Shown piece by piece: positions 6,553 through 8,565 of a stretch of 8,565 nt of DNA. Position numbers and translations under genes: made by a program. The stretch is from Acholeplasmatales bacterium (GTDB lineage Bacteria > Bacillota_I > Bacilli_A > Acholeplasmatales > Anaeroplasmataceae). A model generated the notes under the pieces. It searched no databases. It had not been told where the DNA came from and saw nothing but the letters and a program-made list of their open reading frames with translations. Each line of letters starts with the position of its first letter. The stretch's first letter is position 1. The DNA lies in assembly GCA_900770055.1 (NCBI GenBank), contig CAAGJD010000100.1:1-8565 (forward strand). The letters are read 5' to 3'.

Positions 6553-6577
6553 AAATGAGCCTCTGGCTCATTTTTTT
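6553..6577 (+). terminator. Riboswitch-controlled intrinsic terminator in the lysA leader
   Basis: A 9-bp perfect stem AAATGAGCC (6553-6561) with GGCTCATTT (6565-6573), loop TCT, running into T-rich sequence to 6577. An antiterminator is visible: TAGAGGC (6513-6519), part of the conserved 3' core of the aptamer, can pair with GCCTCTG (6559-6565), enclosing a hairpin GATTATT 6534-6540 / AATAATT 6546-6552. Lysine binding would hold TAGAGGC in the aptamer and leave the terminator free to form; without lysine the antiterminator allows read-through. Confidence 0.88.
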
Positions 6578-6598
6578 CAATTTTGAGGAGGAAGGAAT

Positions 6599-7834
6599 AT
6601 GAAAATTAGTAACGTAGATGTAGCATTATTAAAGGAAAAGTATGGAACACCACTATATATTTATGATGTGAGTCATATTAAGAATAATATTGATGGATAT
6701 ATGAATTTCTTTAAATCAAATGAATTTGAAACTGAAATTCTATTTGCTTCAAAAGCATTTTGTGTTAAGGAAATATTAAGAGTAGTTAAACAAAAGGGTA
6801 TGTCACTTGATGTTGTATCAAAGGGTGAATTATATACAGCATTATCTGTAGGCTTTGATACATCGAAGATTTATTTCCATGGTAATAATAAATCATATGA
6901 TGATATTTCATACGCTTTAGACAATAACGTTGGTCATATTGTTGTTGATAATTTAATGGAATTAATGCTACTTGAAGAAATTGCAAAAAGTAAGAATAAG
7001 GTTGTAAATATATTAATTAGATTAAATGTAGGTGTTGAGGCTCATACTCATAAATTCATTGTTACAGCTCATGTAGATTCTAAGTTTGGTGTATTATATA
7101 ACAGTATAGACTATAAGGAAATGATGAAGCTAATTAATGAATCTAAAAATATTAATTTCGAAGGCTTCCACTCACATATAGGTTCTCAAATCTTTGATTT
7201 AAATGCCTTTAGTGCAGCCCTTGAAAAGCTAATTGCTATTTGTAAAGATTTTAAAATTCCTCTTACATTAAACATTGGTGGAGGCTTTGGCGTAAGATAT
7301 ACTGATGAGGATGCACCAATCCCATTTGATGTTGTAAGTAAGGTATTAATTGATACATGTGAAAAAGCATTAAAGACTAATAATGTTAAAATTAATAAGC
7401 TTTGTATCGAACCTGGTCGTAGTATTGTTGCTGAAGCAGGCTATACATTATATACAGTAGGATTTACTAAGAAGACACCTAATAAGGAATATTATTTTAT
7501 TGATGGTGGTATGACTGATAACATTAGACCAGCTTTATATCAAGCAAAGTATGCTGCTGATATCATTGGTAAGGAGAATATGCCTAAAACTCAAATGGTA
7601 ACTGTTGCTGGTAAGTGCTGTGAAAGTGGTGATTTAATTATTGAGAATATTTTATTACCAAAGGCTGAATCAGGTGATCTATTAATAACATATACTACAG
7701 GTGCTTATGGCTATTCAATGAGTAGTAACTATAACAAGGCATTAACTCCAGCTGTAGTCTTTGTTGAAAACGGAGAGGACAAGCTAGCTGTTAAGCGTCA
7801 AACATATGATGAATTAATTGAAAGGGAAATCTAA
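6599..7834 (+). CDS. lysA: Diaminopimelate decarboxylase
   Basis: A PLP enzyme that decarboxylates meso-diaminopimelate to L-lysine, the last step of lysine synthesis. The 411-residue protein has an alanine-racemase-like barrel followed by a beta domain. Motifs: FASKAF (49-54) with PLP Lys52, DVVSKGEL (71-78), HSHIGSQ (191-197), GGGFGVRY (227-234), EPGRSIVAEAG (271-281), DGGMTDNIRPALY (302-314, typical of the DAP-specific enzymes), CESGD (341-345, with the Cys contributed to the partner active site) and GAYGYSMSSNYN (368-379). Nothing essential is missing, so it should be active. A strong GAGGAGGAAGG site (6585-6595) precedes ATG 6599. It lies downstream of the lysine riboswitch and terminator, so it should be repressed by lysine. 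The DapF-like gene starts 2 bases after its stop and is cotranscribed. Confidence 0.96.
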   Translation: MKISNVDVALLKEKYGTPLYIYDVSHIKNNIDGYMNFFKSNEFETEILFASKAFCVKEILRVVKQKGMSLDVVSKGELYTALSVGFDTSKIYFHGNNKSYDDISYALDNNVGHIVVDNLMELMLLEEIAKSKNKVVNILIRLNVGVEAHTHKFIVTAHVDSKFGVLYNSIDYKEMMKLINESKNINFEGFHSHIGSQIFDLNAFSAALEKLIAICKDFKIPLTLNIGGGFGVRYTDEDAPIPFDVVSKVLIDTCEKALKTNNVKINKLCIEPGRSIVAEAGYTLYTVGFTKKTPNKEYYFIDGGMTDNIRPALYQAKYAADIIGKENMPKTQMVTVAGKCCESGDLIIENILLPKAESGDLLITYTTGAYGYSMSSNYNKALTPAVVFVENGEDKLAVKRQTYDELIEREI

Positions 7835-7836
7835 TT

Positions 7837-8565
7837 ATGCTAGTATCTAAGATGCATGCAAATGGTAATGACTTTTGTGTTGTAGATTATGAGGATGGTA
7901 TTGATTATAAAGAATTAGCAATTAGAATTTGTAATCGAAAACTTGGAGTTGGAGCTGAAGGCTTAATTGTTGTTAAAAAAAATCCACTAGAAATGCTTTA
8001 TTATTTACCAAATGGTGAAAAAAAGCAAATGAATGGTAATGCTATTAGATGCTGTGCAAAATATATTTATGATAATGGCATTGTAAGAAAAAACAAATAT
8101 GAAATATTAACTCTTGCAGGTTCTATTGAAATAGAAGTTATTCAAGAAATACCATTTATGTGTATGGTAAATATGGGTAAAGCAAGCTTTGTTAATCAAA
8201 TGATTTATGCAACAGATGGTTTAGATTGCTTTGGCAGACTTCTTAATATTGATGGAATGCTTATAAATACCTATAGTTTTTATCTAAAAGAGGTTAATAC
8301 AATAATATTTGTTGAATCGATGGATGATAAAGTCTTAGAACTTGCTGATAAAATAGCTAATTATAAGCTATTTGCCAGAAAGACTAATGCTGTATTTGTA
8401 AAAATAATAAATAAAACTAACCTAGAAGTAAAGGCTTATGAGCCAATAAATGGTTGGGTATTAGCTAATGGTAGTGCTTGCTGTAGCGCAGTATTATGTG
8501 CAAACAAGCTTGGACTATCAAAAGCTAAGGCTAGATGTAATCTAGATTATGGATATTTAGATGTA
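7837..8565 (+). CDS. dapF: Diaminopimelate epimerase family protein lacking both catalytic cysteines, 3'-truncated by window edge
   Basis: The symbol denotes family only. DapF interconverts LL- and meso-diaminopimelate using two cysteines. The 243 visible residues cover nearly the whole fold: KMHANGNDF (5-13; usual KMHGLGNDF), GVGAEGL (37-43; usual GIGADGL), MNGNAIRC (65-72; usual xCGNGxRC) and ANGSACCSA (210-218; usual ACGTGACAA). The two catalytic Cys positions are Asn66 and Asn211 (codons AAT at 8032 and 8467). Relative to H. influenzae DapF, substrate-site Asn11, Asn184 and Glu202 are kept, and probably Asn154, but the Arg after Glu is Pro203 and the GNPH His is Ile156. ATG 7837 follows the lysA stop by 2 bases with AAAGGG at 7821-7826. 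It is probably inactive as a classical two-base epimerase, or has changed chemistry; a normal DapF elsewhere is possible. No stop before the edge; full length should be about 255-265 residues. Confidence 0.85.
   Translation, partial: MLVSKMHANGNDFCVVDYEDGIDYKELAIRICNRKLGVGAEGLIVVKKNPLEMLYYLPNGEKKQMNGNAIRCCAKYIYDNGIVRKNKYEILTLAGSIEIEVIQEIPFMCMVNMGKASFVNQMIYATDGLDCFGRLLNIDGMLINTYSFYLKEVNTIIFVESMDDKVLELADKIANYKLFARKTNAVFVKIINKTNLEVKAYEPINGWVLANGSACCSAVLCANKLGLSKAKARCNLDYGYLDV

Noticed and set aside
6786..6986. Minus-strand open frame of 66 codons inside lysA
   Set aside because: It lies wholly inside lysA, has odd Gln/Tyr/His-rich composition, and there is no family resemblance.

Overview
The window looks like a chromosomal segment of a low-GC, AT-rich Firmicute (Bacilli in the broad sense; an uncultured gut lineage near Erysipelotrichia or the Mollicutes-adjacent orders would fit, but I cannot place it from this sequence alone). 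Evidence: roughly 30% GC by eye, arginine coded mostly by AGA, strong Shine-Dalgarno sites, B. subtilis-like gene order (spmA-spmB-rluB; cmk-S1; der-gpsA) and a lysine riboswitch. Tryptophan is coded by TGG and every stop is TAA or TAG. Sporulation genes (spmA, spmB, a SpoVIF-like gene) suggest a spore former or a recent descendant of one. All genes are on the + strand.

Region 1 (1-811): the 3' part of spmA (cut by the window edge) overlapping spmB, two membrane proteins of spore maturation. Region 2 (802-1608): a promoter inside the end of spmB drives rluB (23S rRNA pseudouridine synthase), whose real start is probably GTG 880. Region 3 (1603-6325): a second promoter heads an apparent operon of a cytidylate kinase/S1-domain fusion, the ribosome-assembly GTPase der, gpsA (glycerol-3-phosphate dehydrogenase) and a small SpoVIF-like gene, closed by a hairpin terminator. 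Region 4 (6330-8565): a third promoter, a lysine riboswitch with a switchable intrinsic terminator, lysA (diaminopimelate decarboxylase) and a dapF-family gene cut by the right edge. The 306-base gap between the SpoVIF-like gene and lysA is filled by terminator, promoter, riboswitch and terminator.

The most notable points are: (i) the DapF-family protein has Asn at both positions of the catalytic cysteine pair, each needing two base changes from a Cys codon, although it sits 2 nt behind a normal-looking lysine-controlled lysA; (ii) the kinase-S1 fusion keeps a well-spaced internal ribosome binding site and ATG at the junction, so a free S1 protein could also be made; (iii) the lysine riboswitch can be folded helix by helix, including a plausible antiterminator, but its L2-L3 kissing contact looks unusually weak. 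I see no mobile element, CRISPR array, tRNA or rRNA.
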